Below are positions 17,696 to 28,398 of a DNA stretch of 64,000 nt, piece after piece. The DNA lies in assembly GCF_025840185.1 (NCBI RefSeq), contig NZ_JAMPJU010000005.1:124001-188000 (forward strand). Direction: 5' to 3'. Within the stretch, counting starts at the first letter, position 1. Every line of letters begins with the position of its first letter. Below the pieces are notes generated by a model. It saw only the letters and a list, made by a program, of their open reading frames with translations, made no database searches and was not told the origin of the DNA. Source of the stretch: Brenneria izbisi. GTDB lineage: Bacteria; Pseudomonadota; Gammaproteobacteria; Enterobacterales; Enterobacteriaceae. The position numbers and the translations under genes were made by a program.

Positions 17696-18524
17696 GGTGT
17701 CCCTCGATCAGCGCTTCACGCACAGCTTGCGCCAGACGAATAAACGCCGGTGAGTCACGCAGGGATAAATCCCGCTGGCGCGGTAACGGCGAATCGATGA
17801 CCTTGATGATGCGACCGGGGCGCGGCGACATAATGACGATGCGGGTGGATAGATAAACCGCTTCGGCAATGGAGTGCGTCACAAACACCATCGTGCGCTG
17901 CTCGTGATACCAAAGTTGCTGCAATTGCTGATTCAGGTTATCGCGGGTCAACTCGTCCAGCGCGCCGAAAGGCTCGTCCATCATCAGAATTTTCGGTTCG
18001 AAACCCAGCGCCCTGGCGATGGAGGCCCGTTGCTGCATACCGCCCGACAGTTGCCACGGATACTTTTTCTCAAAGCCGCTCAGCCCGACGCGTGATAGCT
18101 GCTCGCGGGCAATCTCTTCAATGCGGGCAGGCATCATGCCCTGGATCTGTAACGGCAGCATGACGTTAGCCAGCACGGTACGCCACGGTAGCAACACCGG
18201 CGCCTGAAACACATAGCCGTAAGCGCGTTCCTGACGGGCTTGCGATGGCGTCATGTCATTGACCCAAACCTCGCCTGAGGTAATTGATTCCAGATCGGCA
18301 ATCACTCGCAGCAATGTCGTTTTGCCACAGCCGGACGGACCGATAAAAGACACGAACTCTCCCTGACGGATAGTCAGATTCACATCTTTCAGCGCGTGTA
18401 CCGGCTGATCGGCGGCGGGATAGATAACATTGGCGTCACGTACAACGATTGCTGGTCTGGCGGTTGCCGGGGCTACTGTCGTCGTGATGAGAGAAGGCTC
18501 ATCTGCATATATGAGTTGGCTCAT
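17685..18524 (-). CDS. ABC transporter ATP-binding protein, probable pyrimidine importer
   Basis: This 279-aa SsuB/TauB-type ATPase has Walker A GPSGCGKTT near residue 63, the signature LSGGMQQR, Walker B ILMMDEPFGALDEL and the H-loop VTHS. It is the first gene of the ABC operon. The ATG at 18524 has GGGGAG 6 bases upstream. The leader in front of it carries three 15-bp direct repeats and a sigma-54-like promoter, so the operon is probably nitrogen-regulated. Confidence 0.9.
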   Translation of the reverse strand: MSQLIYADEPSLITTTVAPATARPAIVVRDANVIYPAADQPVHALKDVNLTIRQGEFVSFIGPSGCGKTTLLRVIADLESITSGEVWVNDMTPSQARQERAYGYVFQAPVLLPWRTVLANVMLPLQIQGMMPARIEEIAREQLSRVGLSGFEKKYPWQLSGGMQQRASIARALGFEPKILMMDEPFGALDELTRDNLNQQLQQLWYHEQRTMVFVTHSIAEAVYLSTRIVIMSPRPGRIIKVIDSPLPRQRDLSLRDSPAFIRLAQAVREALIEGHHEQ

Positions 18525-18545
18525 ACCGGTCTCCCCTGATGGCGG

Positions 18546-18590
18546 TTTCTGACTATTTGGTTTCCGACTATTTTATTTCTGACTATCTGG
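18546..18590. repeat. Three tandem 15-bp direct repeats in the ABC operon leader
   Basis: Three abutting copies are TTTCTGACTATTTGG, TTTCCGACTATTTTA and TTTCTGACTATCTGG. Copies 1 and 3 differ at one base. Together with following bases they resemble degraded RutR boxes (CTGACTATCTGGTTAG matches 10 of 14 consensus positions). They lie 22-66 bp upstream of the ATPase start, within the predicted untranslated leader. Confidence 0.8.
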
Positions 18591-18610
18591 TTAGGTTTCT
18601 GAACTGACTG

Positions 18611-18628
18611 ATGCCATTTCCATGCCAA
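18611..18628 (-). promoter_or_regulatory. Candidate sigma-54 promoter of the NMT1-like ABC operon
   Basis: Read on the minus strand: TTGGCAT-GGAAA-TGGCAT. GG and GC are exactly 10 bases apart. The -24 element has five of six consensus bases and the -12 element four of five. Transcription would start near 18600, just before the 15-bp repeats. Confidence 0.5.
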
Positions 18629-18692
18629 CGTTTCTATTTCGCCCGACCTTACGAATAGCACGGGCTTTCACTCCGACATTGCGGCACGTATC

Positions 18693-18740
18693 AGCACATT
18701 TGGTGCAAATCGCCGCGCAATTGCCTCCATTTGGAGCAAT
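18693..18740. promoter_or_regulatory. Two NtrC-like dyads upstream of the ABC operon
   Basis: AGCACATTTGGTGCA (18693-18707) holds a perfect TGGTGCA half-site. ATTGCCTCCA-TT-TGGAGCAAT (18720-18740) is an imperfect inverted repeat whose core fits the NtrC dyad at 10 of 14 positions. Their centres are 30 bp apart and 70-110 bp upstream of the -24 element, much like the glnA enhancers. The first has a spacer 2 bases shorter than usual. The rest of the 18525-19021 gap shows no gene. Confidence 0.35.
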
Positions 18741-19021
18741 ATGTATACAAAAAACGTATATTTGGATTTTACCGGGCGCGTTTTGCCTCGGATGCAGGTT
18801 GGGTGAGATTTGAGGCGTGAGGATCACGGTATCGCTATATTGCCCCCCGACAAGGCGCGTTCAATCGGCGCGATGCCTTGACCTGCCGACGATTGACGGA
18901 CGGGGCTTTTGCGCCAGAGGAAAAATCGCCTCTTGCCCCGTCTTGCGGATAAATCGGGTAGAAAATACCGCGGTCGACACCCCTCCCGGACACAAAACCA
19001 CCGGGAGCACAGCCGACGAGA

Positions 19022-20353
19022 TTAGACAAATCTGCCGTTAATCTCACTCAACACATCATCAATGATCGCCAGCCCTTGATGCGCTTCATCCGCGGTCACG
19101 ATACAAGGCGGAACCACATGCAGGCGGTTTTCCGCGATAAAGCCCAGCAATCCTTTCGCCAGCAACTGGGTTTTTATTTCTCCCATCACCGACGCGGGCA
19201 GCGGGGTTTTATTCACCGGGTCGGCAACCAGTTCCAGCGCATGGAACACGCCAAGACCACGCACATCGCCGACAATCCGATATTTTTCCCCCATCTTCTG
19301 TAAGCCATCCGCCACAACGCCATTGCCAATCCGGGCGGCATTGTCGACGATTTTTTCCTCTTCCATCGCATCCAGCGTCGCGACGATGGCGGCCATCGCC
19401 AGAGGATGCCCGGAATAGGTCAGACCGCCGGGGAACATGTGCGTATCGAAGTAATGGGCGATAGGTTCGGAAATCAGGACGCCGCCTGCCGGCACATAGC
19501 CTGAGTTCACTCCTTTGGCGAACGTGATGAGATCCGGTTCAACGCCATAATGTTCAAAAGCGAACCAGGAACCGGTGCGACCAAAACCGGCCATGACTTC
19601 ATCCATAATCAACATAATGCCAAACTCGTTAGCCAACGCCTGCACGCCAGCCAGATAGCCTGTCGGCGGCACCAGGATACCAGCCGTGCCCGGAATGGTT
19701 TCCAGCAGGATCGCGGCAATGGTATTCGGCCCCTCGCACTCGATGATGCGACGCAGATGGTGTAATGCCGCCCGACACTCTTCGGCCTCAGTGGTTGCCA
19801 GAAACTCGCTGCGGTACAGATAAGGGGTGAAGAAATGCAGATGACCGCGGGAATATTCATTGGGCAACCGCCGCCAGTCGCCGGTGGCGCCGATCGCACT
19901 GCCGGTATTCCCGTGGTAGGAGCGGTAGCCGGACAGGATCTTCGCTTTGCCGGTAAACAGCCGCGCCATGCGGATGGCATTTTCATTGGCATCCGCGCCC
20001 GCATTGGTGAAAAACACCTTGTTGAATTTTTCGGGCGCACGCGCCACGATACGTTTGGCCGCCTCGCCGCGTGCCAGATTAGCGGTTGCCGGCGCAATGG
20101 TCGCCAGTAAATCCGCCTGCGCCTTGATCGCCGCAACCACTTTCGGGTGACGAAAACCGATATTGGTGTTAACCAACTGGCTGCTGAAATCCAGCCAGGA
20201 TTTCCCGTCATAATCCCAAAGCCGACATCCTTCTCCACCGGCAACCACCAACGGATTCAATGCGCCCTGGGTCGACCAGGAGTGAAAAACATACTGTCTG
20301 TCCAACTGACGGACATAATCATTAGACAATTCAGCTTCATTCTTCGATGCCAT
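19022..20353 (-). CDS. Class III aminotransferase, probable beta-alanine aminotransferase
   Basis: This 443-aa PLP-dependent enzyme of the omega-amino-acid:pyruvate type has the catalytic lysine at about residue 280 (ITFAKGVNSGYVPAGG), the PLP-pyridine aspartate in IMDEVMAGFGRTG near 251, and FFTNAGADANENAIRMAR near 112-130. Located among pyrimidine-catabolism genes, it fits conversion of beta-alanine (from uracil) or 3-aminoisobutyrate (from thymine) to the semialdehyde. The divergent ydfG-like reductase would consume that product. The 276-bp spacer to that gene has no evident sigma-54 site with correct spacing. Other omega-amino donors are possible. Confidence 0.85.
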   Translation of the reverse strand: MASKNEAELSNDYVRQLDRQYVFHSWSTQGALNPLVVAGGEGCRLWDYDGKSWLDFSSQLVNTNIGFRHPKVVAAIKAQADLLATIAPATANLARGEAAKRIVARAPEKFNKVFFTNAGADANENAIRMARLFTGKAKILSGYRSYHGNTGSAIGATGDWRRLPNEYSRGHLHFFTPYLYRSEFLATTEAEECRAALHHLRRIIECEGPNTIAAILLETIPGTAGILVPPTGYLAGVQALANEFGIMLIMDEVMAGFGRTGSWFAFEHYGVEPDLITFAKGVNSGYVPAGGVLISEPIAHYFDTHMFPGGLTYSGHPLAMAAIVATLDAMEEEKIVDNAARIGNGVVADGLQKMGEKYRIVGDVRGLGVFHALELVADPVNKTPLPASVMGEIKTQLLAKGLLGFIAENRLHVVPPCIVTADEAHQGLAIIDDVLSEINGRFV

Positions 20354-20506
20354 CTTTCCATCCTCAGCGTTTCATCGGCATATCGCGCACACTGGGGCTG
20401 CAACAGCCGACAAATGCAGAGTGACGCCATACATACCCTTATCAATGTAGTGAAAATCAGACTAGAGACAAAAAAGACAACGGGGATAGAGCCAGATGGC
20501 GAATAA

Positions 20507-21388
<882 letters not shown>

Positions 21389-21407
21389 CGTGGCGGCACG
21401 TTGAAAA

Positions 21408-21446
21408 CAAAAACAGAAAACCCACGCCCCATTGAGAAAGCGTGGG
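21408..21446 (-). terminator. Terminator of the dpp operon
   Basis: CCCACGC/GCGTGGG stem (21421-21446). On the minus strand it is followed by TTTTCTGTTTTTG, 15 bp after the dppF stop. Confidence 0.75.
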
Positions 21447-21460
21447 TCAGAGACAACCTA

Positions 21461-22480
21461 TCAGTTGGCATGAACGGATGAGGCGTCTTGTTCATCCTGA
21501 TCGACCGCAAAACACGCGACTTTTTGTTCGCCGTAACGTTTCAACTGCGGCTGGAACTGCGTGCAGGTGCTGAAACAGCGCGGGCAGCGGGCGTTAAACG
21601 CACAGCCCGGCGGTGGATTCAGCGGGCTGGGCAATTCACCAGTCAGCTTGATGCGCTCGCGGCGTAAATCCGGGTTCAACCGTGGGGTGGCCGACAGCAG
21701 CGCCTGCGTATACGGGTGACGTGGGTTATTGAAGATCGCGTCTTTACTGCCCTGCTCGACACAACGCCCCAGATACATCACCATCACTTCATCGGCGATA
21801 TGCTCCACCACCGACAGATCATGAGAGATGAACACGTAGGACAGCCCCATATCCTGCTGTAAATCCATCATCAGGTTTAAAACCTGAGCGCGTACCGATA
21901 CATCCAACGCGGAAACCGGTTCATCGGCAATCACCACATCCGGGTCCAGCATCAACCCGCGGGCAATGGCGATACGCTGCCGCTGACCGCCGGAAAACAT
22001 GTGCGGATAACGGTCGTAATGCTCGGTTTTCAACCCAACCTTCGCCATCATCGCCAGCGCCTTTTCACGGCGTTCGGCTTTTGACAATTGGGTATTGATC
22101 AGTAGCGGCTCTTCCAGGATCTGGCCGACCTTCTTGCGCGGATTGAGCGATCCGTAAGGATTCTGAAACACGATCTGGATCTTCTGGCGGCGCAACTTTT
22201 CCGCCGTTTGATCCGGCTTGAGCAGATCCTGTCCCTGATAGTAAAGCTCCCCGCCGGAAGGGATTTCGATCATGGTCAGCAAACGTCCCAGCGTGGACTT
22301 GCCGCAACCGGATTCGCCCACCACCGCCAGCGTTTTGCCGCGTTCCAGCGTGAATGACACGCCATCCAGCGCCTTGACCATACGCTCCGGCGCGAATAGC
22401 CCTTTTTTCACTGGATAATGTTTTTTTAAATCAATCGCATGCAGTAAATGCGGCTGCGATGTCACGTTCAGTTCGCTCAT
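21461..22480 (-). CDS. dppF: Dipeptide ABC transporter ATPase DppF
   Basis: This 339-aa OppF/DppF-type ATPase has Walker [10 protein letters not shown] near residue 54, the signature FSGGQRQR, Walker [15 protein letters not shown], and the C-terminal oligopeptide-transporter extension ([20 protein letters not shown]) that can hold an iron-sulfur cluster through its cysteines. It works with DppD to drive uptake of di- and tripeptides and, in E. coli, haem and 5-aminolevulinate. The start overlaps the dppD stop by ATGA. It is the last gene of dppABCDF. Confidence 0.95.
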   Translation of the reverse strand: MSELNVTSQPHLLHAIDLKKHYPVKKGLFAPERMVKALDGVSFTLERGKTLAVVGESGCGKSTLGRLLTMIEIPSGGELYYQGQDLLKPDQTAEKLRRQKIQIVFQNPYGSLNPRKKVGQILEEPLLINTQLSKAERREKALAMMAKVGLKTEHYDRYPHMFSGGQRQRIAIARGLMLDPDVVIADEPVSALDVSVRAQVLNLMMDLQQDMGLSYVFISHDLSVVEHIADEVMVMYLGRCVEQGSKDAIFNNPRHPYTQALLSATPRLNPDLRRERIKLTGELPSPLNPPPGCAFNARCPRCFSTCTQFQPQLKRYGEQKVACFAVDQDEQDASSVHAN

Positions 22481-23457
22481 AGAGTTGGCCTCCCTGCATC
22501 ATCCAGCGGTGTATGACATTTCACCTGACGGCCAGGAATATCCCGCAATTCAGGCTCTTCCTGACGGCAACGGTCATGGGCGTAGGGACAGCGCGGATTC
22601 AACAGACAACCGTTCGGACGGTCATATTTACCCGGCACCACGCCCGGCAATGACGCCAGACGCGATTTATCCGCCGCGAATTCCGGCAACGCGCGCAGCA
22701 GCGCCTGAGTATACGGGTGGCGCGGCGCGCGGAAGATATCCGCCGCTTTGCCGGATTCCACCACCTGACCGGCATACATCACAATGATGTGGTGCGCCGC
22801 TTCCGCCACCAGCGCCAGATCGTGCGTAATCAGGATCAGCGCCATATTTTCGCGCTGTTGCAGTTCCAGCAACAACTCAATGATCTGCGCCTGAATGGTG
22901 ACGTCCAGCGCGGTGGTCGGCTCATCGGCGATCAGCAGTTTTGGCCGGCAGGCGATCGCCATAGCAATCATCACGCGCTGGCTCATGCCGCCGGAAAGCT
23001 GATGCGGATAGACATCCAGACGCGAGGCTGGATCGGGGATACCGACCAATGTCAGCAGGTCGATGGCGCGCTGACGACGGGTTTTTCGGTTGCCGCCCTG
23101 ATGCACCTTAATGGCTTCCATAATCTGGAAACCGACGGTGTAACAAGGGTTCAGGCTGGTCATCGGATCCTGAAAAATCATTGCTACTTCAGAACCGACC
23201 AGTTGACGCCGCTCTTTCTCGGAAATTCGTTTTAAATCGCGCTGATTAAATTCCAACTTGTCGGCAATCACTTTGCCGGGGTAATCGATCAGTCCCATAA
23301 TCGCCAGCGAACTGACCGATTTACCGGAACCGGATTCCCCGACAATACCGACCACCTGTCCTTCTTCCACCTGATAACTGATACGATCGACCGCACGGAA
23401 CGGCAGATCTTCGTCACCAAAGTGAACCGACAGTTTATCTACGTTGAGTAACGCCAT
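22477..23457 (-). CDS. dppD: Dipeptide ABC transporter ATPase DppD
   Basis: This 326-aa ATPase is the DppF partner. It has Walker A GESGSGKS near residue 42, the signature LSGGMSQR, Walker [15 protein letters not shown], and the C-terminal [20 protein letters not shown] extension with cysteines. The start at 23457 ([11 protein letters not shown]) gives the E. coli length and has GAGG upstream; the longer frame would overlap dppC. It is 13 bp after the dppC stop. Confidence 0.95.
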   Translation of the reverse strand: MALLNVDKLSVHFGDEDLPFRAVDRISYQVEEGQVVGIVGESGSGKSVSSLAIMGLIDYPGKVIADKLEFNQRDLKRISEKERRQLVGSEVAMIFQDPMTSLNPCYTVGFQIMEAIKVHQGGNRKTRRQRAIDLLTLVGIPDPASRLDVYPHQLSGGMSQRVMIAMAIACRPKLLIADEPTTALDVTIQAQIIELLLELQQRENMALILITHDLALVAEAAHHIIVMYAGQVVESGKAADIFRAPRHPYTQALLRALPEFAADKSRLASLPGVVPGKYDRPNGCLLNPRCPYAHDRCRQEEPELRDIPGRQVKCHTPLDDAGRPTL

Positions 23458-23470
23458 CTCTCTACCTCTG

Positions 23471-24373
23471 TTACTGCTTGAGTTTGGGGTCGAGAGCATC
23501 ACGCAAGCCGTCCCCCATCAGGTTAAACGCCAACACCGTCAGCAAAATCGCCAGGCCGGGAAATGTCACCACCCACCAGGCGCTTTGCGCAAACTGCAAA
23601 ACGTCGGACAGCATGGTGCCCCACTCTGGCGTTGGCGGCTGTGCGCCCATACCGAGGAAACCCAAAGCAGCCATATCAAGAATGGCGTTGGAAAAACCAA
23701 GCGACGCCTGGACAATCAAAGGCGCCAGGCAATTGGGAAGAATGTTGACGAACATCTGCCGGATCGCCCCGGCGCCCGCCACGCGCGAAGCCGTAACATA
23801 ATCGCGGTTGACCTCCACCAGCACCGCGGCGCGCGTCAGACGGACATAGTGCGGCAAGGCCACAAAAGTCAGCGCCAGCGATGCATTCACAATCGACGGT
23901 CCGAATACGGCAACCAGCACCAGCGCCAACAGCAGGCTTGGCAACGCCAGCATGATATCGACGATACGCATGATGATGGCATCAATCACGCCGCCGAAAT
24001 AGCCGGCCAGCAGACCGAAAATCACCCCCAGCACCAGCGATAACGACACCACCAGACAGCCCACCAGCAGCGACAGGCGCGCGCCGTACATCAGACGGGA
24101 CAAGACATCACGCCCGACATCATCCGTACCCAGAATAAACCGCCAGCTTCCGCCTTCCTGCCAGACCGGGGGATGCAGCAAGGCATCGCGGAACTGCTCG
24201 GCGGGCGCGTGCGGCGCCAGTACATTGGCGCCTACGGCGATAATCAGCATCAGCGCGACATAAACCATGCCGACCACCGCCCCTTTGTTACGTTTGAAAT
24301 AGTGCCAGAACTCCTGCACCGGGGTCATTGGCTTGGGCGCACTATTTACAACAGGTTCAGTGACTTGTGTCAT
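23471..24373 (-). CDS. dppC: Dipeptide ABC transporter permease DppC
   Basis: This 300-aa inner-membrane permease (OppC family) has an N-terminal cytoplasmic segment, one helix, the large periplasmic loop with [19 protein letters not shown], and the EAA loop near [22 protein letters not shown]. The start at 24373 (MTQVTEP) gives the exact E. coli length and has GGGGAAGG upstream. Confidence 0.95.
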   Translation of the reverse strand: MTQVTEPVVNSAPKPMTPVQEFWHYFKRNKGAVVGMVYVALMLIIAVGANVLAPHAPAEQFRDALLHPPVWQEGGSWRFILGTDDVGRDVLSRLMYGARLSLLVGCLVVSLSLVLGVIFGLLAGYFGGVIDAIIMRIVDIMLALPSLLLALVLVAVFGPSIVNASLALTFVALPHYVRLTRAAVLVEVNRDYVTASRVAGAGAIRQMFVNILPNCLAPLIVQASLGFSNAILDMAALGFLGMGAQPPTPEWGTMLSDVLQFAQSAWWVVTFPGLAILLTVLAFNLMGDGLRDALDPKLKQ

Positions 24374-24386
24374 CTCAGCCTTCCCC

Positions 24387-25406
24387 TTATTTCTTATGAC
24401 GGATGCGCGGATTAACCACGCCGTAGAGCACATCCACCAGCAGGTTCACCAGAATGATCATGGTCGCTACCAGCAACACGCCCCCTTGCACCACCGGATA
24501 ATCCCGACGCTGCAAGGCGTCGATCAGCCAGCGGCCCAGCCCCGGCCAGGAAAAGATAGTTTCCGTCAATATGGCGCCAGCCAGCAGGGTGCCGACCTGC
24601 AATCCAATTACAGTCACCACTGGCAACATGGCATTACGCAGCGCGTGAACCACTATCACGCGTAGACGGCTTAATCCTTTGGCGCGCGCGGTACGAATGT
24701 AGTCTTCTCCCAGCACTTCCAGCATGGCGGAGCGCGTCATGCGCACAATCACCGCCAACGGGATCGTCCCCAGCACCACGGCAGGCAGGATCATGTGTTC
24801 GATGGCGTCAATAAAGTCGCCCGGTTCGCCCCAAAACAGGGTATCGATGATCATAAACCCGGTAAGCGGCATGCTTTCATCAAGAAAAACCGTATCGCTG
24901 ATCCGCCCTGAGACGGGCGTCAGGTCAAGCTGAACGGAAACCAGCATGATCAACATCATGCCCCACCAGAAAATGGGCATCGAATAGCCGGTCAGCGCCA
25001 GCCCGACAGAAGTGTGGTCGAAAATTGAACCGCGTTTTACCGCCGCCAGCACACCGACCGGGATACCGACGATAACGGCAAAAATCATCGCGCAAACGCC
25101 CAGTTCCAGCGTCGCTTTAAAACGAGGAACGAACTCTTCCCAGACCGGGATGCGGCTCTTGAGGGAAATCCCCAGATCGCCTTGCAACACGCCGCCAATA
25201 TAGTGGAGGTATTGCTCCCAAAGCGGCTTGTCCAGCCCCATTTCGGCCAACAGTTGTGCATGTCGCTCAGCGGAAATACCGCGTTCACCCGCCATGATCA
25301 TCACCGGATCGCCCGGTATCATGTGCACAAAAGTGAAGGTCAGTAGGGTGATACCGATAAACGTTGGGATAACCAGCCCCAAACGCCGGAGTATGAACTG
25401 CAACAT
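24387..25406 (-). CDS. dppB: Dipeptide ABC transporter permease DppB
   Basis: This 339-aa permease (OppB family) starts with MLQFILRRLGLVIPTFIGI, followed by the typical MIPGDP motif. The EAA loop is YIRTARAKGLSRLRVIVVHALRNAM. It forms the channel with DppC. It follows dppA after a 217-bp spacer holding an inverted repeat, the usual way to keep the binding protein in excess. Confidence 0.95.
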   Translation of the reverse strand: MLQFILRRLGLVIPTFIGITLLTFTFVHMIPGDPVMIMAGERGISAERHAQLLAEMGLDKPLWEQYLHYIGGVLQGDLGISLKSRIPVWEEFVPRFKATLELGVCAMIFAVIVGIPVGVLAAVKRGSIFDHTSVGLALTGYSMPIFWWGMMLIMLVSVQLDLTPVSGRISDTVFLDESMPLTGFMIIDTLFWGEPGDFIDAIEHMILPAVVLGTIPLAVIVRMTRSAMLEVLGEDYIRTARAKGLSRLRVIVVHALRNAMLPVVTVIGLQVGTLLAGAILTETIFSWPGLGRWLIDALQRRDYPVVQGGVLLVATMIILVNLLVDVLYGVVNPRIRHKK

Positions 25407-25546
25407 ATTCCAAACTCTCTGTTAATGCCCGGCTGCTCATTGGCGGTCAGGCTTATCATTGCTCACAATTAAAAAATCGCCAGGCGCGATTTTAAACGTC
25501 GCGTGCGACGGCCCGTGGGTAACAGGCAGCAAATTTAACGGGCAAG

Positions 25547-25596
25547 AAACCCCGCCTCACGCTTCCTCTGACGAGAAACCGCAAGGTCGGGGTTTT
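25547..25596 (-). terminator. Hairpin between dppA and dppB (attenuator)
   Basis: AAACCCCG and CGGGGTTT close a roughly 50-base structure with an inner TTCTC/GAGGA stem, about 27 bp after the dppA stop. It is followed only by a short CTTG, so it probably allows partial read-through or protects the dppA mRNA 3' end. Confidence 0.6.
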
Positions 25597-25623
25597 CAAT
25601 GTCCATGAAAATCAGTGACTGAA

Positions 25624-27231
25624 TTAATCCAATGTGACGTTGTTGAAACTATGCACGCCGCGTGGCTGTATCACGTAGCCTTTGACGTTTTTACGTATCG
25701 GTTCATACACCGTGGAGTGCGCGATAATCAATGCCGGCGCCTGCTCGTGCATCATAACCTGAGATTGTTTGTACAACTCGATACGTTTCTCATGATCGGA
25801 GGTGGAACGCGCCGGCAGGATCAGATCTTCAAACGGCTTGTAACACCATTTGGAATAGTTGGATCCATTTTTCGCCGCATCACAGCTAAACAACGTGGCG
25901 AAGAAGTTATCCGGGTCCCCGTTATCGCCTGTCCAGCCCATCAATACCGTCTGGTGTTCGCCGTCTTTGGCGCGCTTGAGATATTCGCCCCACTCGTAGG
26001 TCACAATCTTGGCTTTAACACCGATTTTCGCCCAATCTGACTGGATCATTTCAGCCATACGGCGGGCATTCGGGTTGTAAGGACGCTGTACCGGCATCGC
26101 CCACAGATCGATAGAGAAACCGTCCGGCACTCCCGCTTCTTTCAGCAAGGTTTTGGCTTTTTCCGGATCGTACTCGTAATCCTTGATATCGTCATTATAG
26201 CCCCACATGGTCGGCGGGATCAGGTTTTTCGCGGTCTGTCCGGCCCCCTGATAAACCGCATCAATGATGGCGGATTTGTTGACCGCATAGTTCAGCGCCT
26301 GACGCACTTTCACGTTATCCAGCGGTTTTTTCTCAACGTTATAAGCCAGATAGCCCACGTTCAGGCCCGGTTTCTCCAATAACGTAATGTTCTTGTCATC
26401 TTTCATGCGGGCAAGATCGGCCGGATTCGGATAAGGCATCACCTGGCATTCGTTTTTTTGCAGCTTGGCGTAACGCACGGACGCGTCCGGAGTGATGGAG
26501 AAGACCAGACGATCAATACCCGGCTTGGCGCCCCAGAAGCCATCAAAGGCTTTGTACAGAATACGGGAATCTTTCTGGTACTGTTGCAACTGGAACGGCC
26601 CCGTACCGATCGGGTTGAGATCGATTTTCTCCGGTGTACCGGCTTTCAGCATGTTATCGCCATATTCAGCCGACATAATCGACGCGAAGTCCATCGCGAG
26701 ATCCGCCAGAAACGGCGCTTCGGCACGTGTCAGTTGGAAACGGACGGTATAATCATCCACTTTCTCGATTTTGCTGATCAACTCCGGCATGCCCATACCT
26801 TGATAGTATCCATAGCTGCCGCCGGAAACTTTGTGATACGGGTGATTGGCATTCTGCTGACGCATAAAGGAGAAAACCACATCATCAGCATTGAACTCAC
26901 GGGAAGGTTTGAAATCTTTATTATTTTGCCACTTCACGCCTTTACGCAGATAGAAGGTATAGGTTTTTCCATCTTCGCTAACCTCCCATTTCTCAGCCAG
27001 ACCCGGTACAAGATCGGTGGTGCCGTCTTTGAATTCGATCAAACGGTTATAAATAGGAATTGAACTGGCATCAAACGTGGTGCCAGAGGTAAACAGTTGA
27101 GGGTTGAATCCTTCAGGAGAACCTTCAGAACAATAGACGAGAGTTTTTGCCTGCAAACCTGCCGCGACAGACATTGCCAGCAGACCAAGGCCGAGTTTCA
27201 GTACCCTTGATTTAACCAGGGAATTTGCCAT
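25624..27231 (-). CDS. dppA: Dipeptide-binding protein DppA
   Basis: This 535-aa periplasmic solute-binding protein (SBP_bac_5) has a signal peptide ending VAAGLQAKTLVYCSEGSPEGFNPQL. The dipeptide-binding core includes NPIGTGPFQL and YNPNARRMAEMIQSDWAKIG. It delivers peptides to DppBCDF and in E. coli also acts in peptide chemotaxis with Tap. It is the first gene of the operon. The upstream region is long (over 1 kb) and A+T-rich. Confidence 0.96.
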   Translation of the reverse strand: MANSLVKSRVLKLGLGLLAMSVAAGLQAKTLVYCSEGSPEGFNPQLFTSGTTFDASSIPIYNRLIEFKDGTTDLVPGLAEKWEVSEDGKTYTFYLRKGVKWQNNKDFKPSREFNADDVVFSFMRQQNANHPYHKVSGGSYGYYQGMGMPELISKIEKVDDYTVRFQLTRAEAPFLADLAMDFASIMSAEYGDNMLKAGTPEKIDLNPIGTGPFQLQQYQKDSRILYKAFDGFWGAKPGIDRLVFSITPDASVRYAKLQKNECQVMPYPNPADLARMKDDKNITLLEKPGLNVGYLAYNVEKKPLDNVKVRQALNYAVNKSAIIDAVYQGAGQTAKNLIPPTMWGYNDDIKDYEYDPEKAKTLLKEAGVPDGFSIDLWAMPVQRPYNPNARRMAEMIQSDWAKIGVKAKIVTYEWGEYLKRAKDGEHQTVLMGWTGDNGDPDNFFATLFSCDAAKNGSNYSKWCYKPFEDLILPARSTSDHEKRIELYKQSQVMMHEQAPALIIAHSTVYEPIRKNVKGYVIQPRGVHSFNNVTLD

Positions 27232-28398
27232 TACTTGTGCTCCACTGTAGATGATGTTGTGTGTTCATTTGGTCAGACTTGTATTTTTAAGTGCTTCGGT
27301 CCGTACCCTGTTGCCCGCGGGCATGATTAAAATAATTTAGGCGGCTTGCTACAGCGCGCACAAAGCATATGGCCGCCTGTATATTGTATGATTCCTACAG
27401 GCCGCTTTATGCCGTCCGCGGCTTCCCCCTTTAATAACGCCCCCAATTTGTCAACAGATCGCCGGAACGTCAATATAAGCCGTGGGGATTTACAATCCCA
27501 AATCCAATCCGAGATAAAAATAAAATTCATATTTTAAAATAAAAGCAATATTTATATATCGCTTTAATCCACCAAACCAGGCAAAAAAACCACTAAACCA
27601 TCGACAAAAAGAAATTATCACCATTAAAAAAACTATAGCAATAGCCACTTGCCTGTCCAAAACATGAGCACTATTTTTTGTTAAAAAGGTTAACGATAGG
27701 TGATAATCCTGCCAGATAATAAGTAAAACTGATATTGATTTGACCTATCATAAGCGCAAGCATGACTATCTACGCTTCATAAAAAAACTATTGATGGGTA
27801 GATGACGAGTATAGAAAACCCTTACCGCCACCTGCGGTAAGGGGATCATTTGGCGATCTGAAAGGTGGAAATGGAAATGCGTCGCTCGCGCGAACAAGCT
27901 GACGACAAAGACAGGTTTATGCGGAACGATAAGCTACGGCCAAACCGGTTACCGACAAATTTGCAATTCGCAATCTATTGGGAATATTCATATAATTCAC
28001 ACTAAAAATAAACTAAAAACATAGTTATGAAATTATTTTCATCAATATATGAATTGCTTATTTACTTATTTTTATAAAGTGGTATTTTTAATTCATCCCC
28101 TCTTTTTTTCCCCGTTAATATTCCTATTTAACCCTTCTGTAAATTAATTTAATTACGAAAAAAGAATATAAGTTACTTAAAATGGAGTTGCTGATAACTT
28201 CACAAATCATGAAATAACATATTATTTTTAACATTCACTCATGATAGATTACCGCTAATAAAAATATGCAATGAAATAATTTATACCATTCTATGTTTTT
28301 TGTTACCTATTGATAAAAAACAAAAAAATGGACTTCTTACTTTACCAAAAATAAACACAGGATTTCCTGTACCGTACTGTCCTAGCAGGGTGAAGACA
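27232..28398. other. Intergenic region between dppA and the 2HCT transporter
   Basis: This is about 1.2 kb without a credible protein gene. It must contain the divergent promoters of dppA and the carboxylate transporter. Most is A+T-rich with short A and T runs. One stretch of ordinary composition (27814-27985) ends in a terminator-like hairpin and is listed as a possible small RNA. A short TTGCCCGCGGGCA palindrome lies near 27310. Confidence 0.7.
27814..27985 (-). ncRNA. Candidate small RNA in the dppA spacer
   Basis: On the minus strand a roughly 170-base, mixed-composition stretch is bounded upstream by A+T-rich sequence with a TATGAATAT-like -10. It ends in a 10-bp stem, CCCTTACCGC/GCGGTAAGGG with a 5-base loop (27819-27843), followed by TTTTCTA. 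This is how a small RNA with an intrinsic terminator looks. No protein gene on the same strand lies within 1.7 kb upstream to need this terminator. I do not recognise the sequence as a known sRNA. Confidence 0.35.

Noticed and set aside
14656-18524. Thiamin-precursor (HMP) importer
   Set aside because: The binding protein is of the NMT1/ThiY type, but there is no TPP riboswitch or thiamin gene and the neighbours are pyrimidine-catabolic; kept only as an alternative.
18546-18590. Short repeats considered as a CRISPR array
   Set aside because: The 15-bp units abut with no spacers and no cas genes are present.
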